Shown in pieces: positions 15,298-15,392 of a stretch of 15,392 nt of DNA. Positions within the stretch are counted from its first letter, which is position 1. Every line of letters begins with the position of its first letter. This DNA comes from Paludibacter sp. (lineage in GTDB: Bacteria > Bacteroidota > Bacteroidia > Bacteroidales > Paludibacteraceae): the NCBI GenBank assembly GCA_030655595.1, contig JAUSNQ010000205.1, forward strand, positions 1 through 15,392, in the 5' to 3' direction. The notes under the pieces were generated by a model. It was not told the DNA's origin. It saw only the letters and a list, made by a program, of their open reading frames with translations, and did not search any database. The position numbers were made by a program, and so were the translations under genes.

Positions 15298-15392
15298 ATG
15301 AATACAAACGAACATTACCCAAAGGATTTTCAAGAGTTCCTAATGCAATTTAAGAACGAAGAGGATTGTTGGAATTACATTTTTGAGATGAG
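15298..15392 (+). CDS. IS1595-family transposase, N-terminal fragment (cut by window edge)
   Basis: Thirty-one codons are visible before the right edge. They read HYPKDFQEFLMQFKNEEDC followed by WNYIFEMR, which matches the usual opening of IS1595/ISXO2-type transposases (FPxxxxEFxxxFxTEExCxxYLFxxRWP) just before the N-terminal zinc ribbon. The zinc ribbon and the DDE/DDN-type catalytic core lie outside the window. The left end of the element should fall between the stop at 15247 and this start, but I could not define a terminal inverted repeat without the other end. It implies a mobile element inserted directly downstream of the SGNH gene. Confidence 0.72.
   Translation, partial: MNTNEHYPKDFQEFLMQFKNEEDCWNYIFEM

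Noticed and set aside
1..15392. CRISPR array, tRNA, rRNA or phage genes
   Set aside because: No regularly spaced direct repeats, no cloverleaf-like or rRNA-like segment and no phage structural motifs were seen by reading; the repeats present are protein-level beta-helix repeats.

Overview
The window looks like chromosomal DNA from a Bacteroidales-type Bacteroidota. It is AT-rich, and several genes are preceded by the Bacteroidetes primary promoter (-7 box TAnnTTTG) rather than a clear Shine-Dalgarno. It carries a SusC/SusD pair driven by an ECF sigma/FecR couple, and two secreted proteins ending in a type A type IX secretion (T9SS) sorting domain. The T9SS tails exclude a gut Bacteroides of the usual kind and fit Paludibacter-, Porphyromonas-, Dysgonomonas- or Marinilabiliales-like lineages; species cannot be told from this sequence.

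Left part (1-2160). A minus-strand 3-dehydroquinate synthase (aroB) runs off the left edge. Divergent from it is a compact three-gene operon: a cysteine-rich ArsR-family repressor, a 68-residue two-helix membrane protein with a GTCPITSNP loop (DUF6132 type), and a lipoprotein thioredoxin resembling Bacteroides TrxP. The ArsR promoter is unusually readable: a perfect 8-bp inverted repeat lies between the -33 and -7 elements, a plausible autorepressor site. A strong intrinsic terminator closes the operon. A small secreted helical protein with Spy/CpxP-like features and its own terminator follows.

Middle (2161-9409). After about 300 bases with no recognisable gene comes a trans-envelope signalling cassette: ECF sigma factor, FecR-type anti-sigma factor, SusC-type TonB-dependent transporter with an N-terminal STN domain, and a SusD-like lipoprotein. 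By analogy with Fec/Hup systems, ligand passage through SusC should be passed via the STN domain to FecR, releasing the sigma factor to raise susC transcription.

Right part (9458-15247). Three further secreted proteins follow susCD in the same direction with short gaps: two paralogous parallel beta-helix proteins (549 and 913 residues) built from chlamydial-Pmp-like FxxN/GGA repeats with T9SS tails, and an SGNH-fold esterase-like protein of the sialate O-acetylesterase type. The larger Pmp-like protein has about 340 extra N-terminal residues predicted to form one or two beta-sandwich binding domains. A long perfect hairpin sits between the two beta-helix genes. No glycoside hydrolase or classical polysaccharide lyase is visible, so the locus is a SusCD uptake system of unknown substrate whose surface partners are beta-helix proteins and a probable deacylase. 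An IS1595-type transposase begins at the right edge.

The strongest candidates for something little described are the SusCD/Pmp-like/T9SS/SGNH locus and the ArsR-DUF6132-TrxP cassette.
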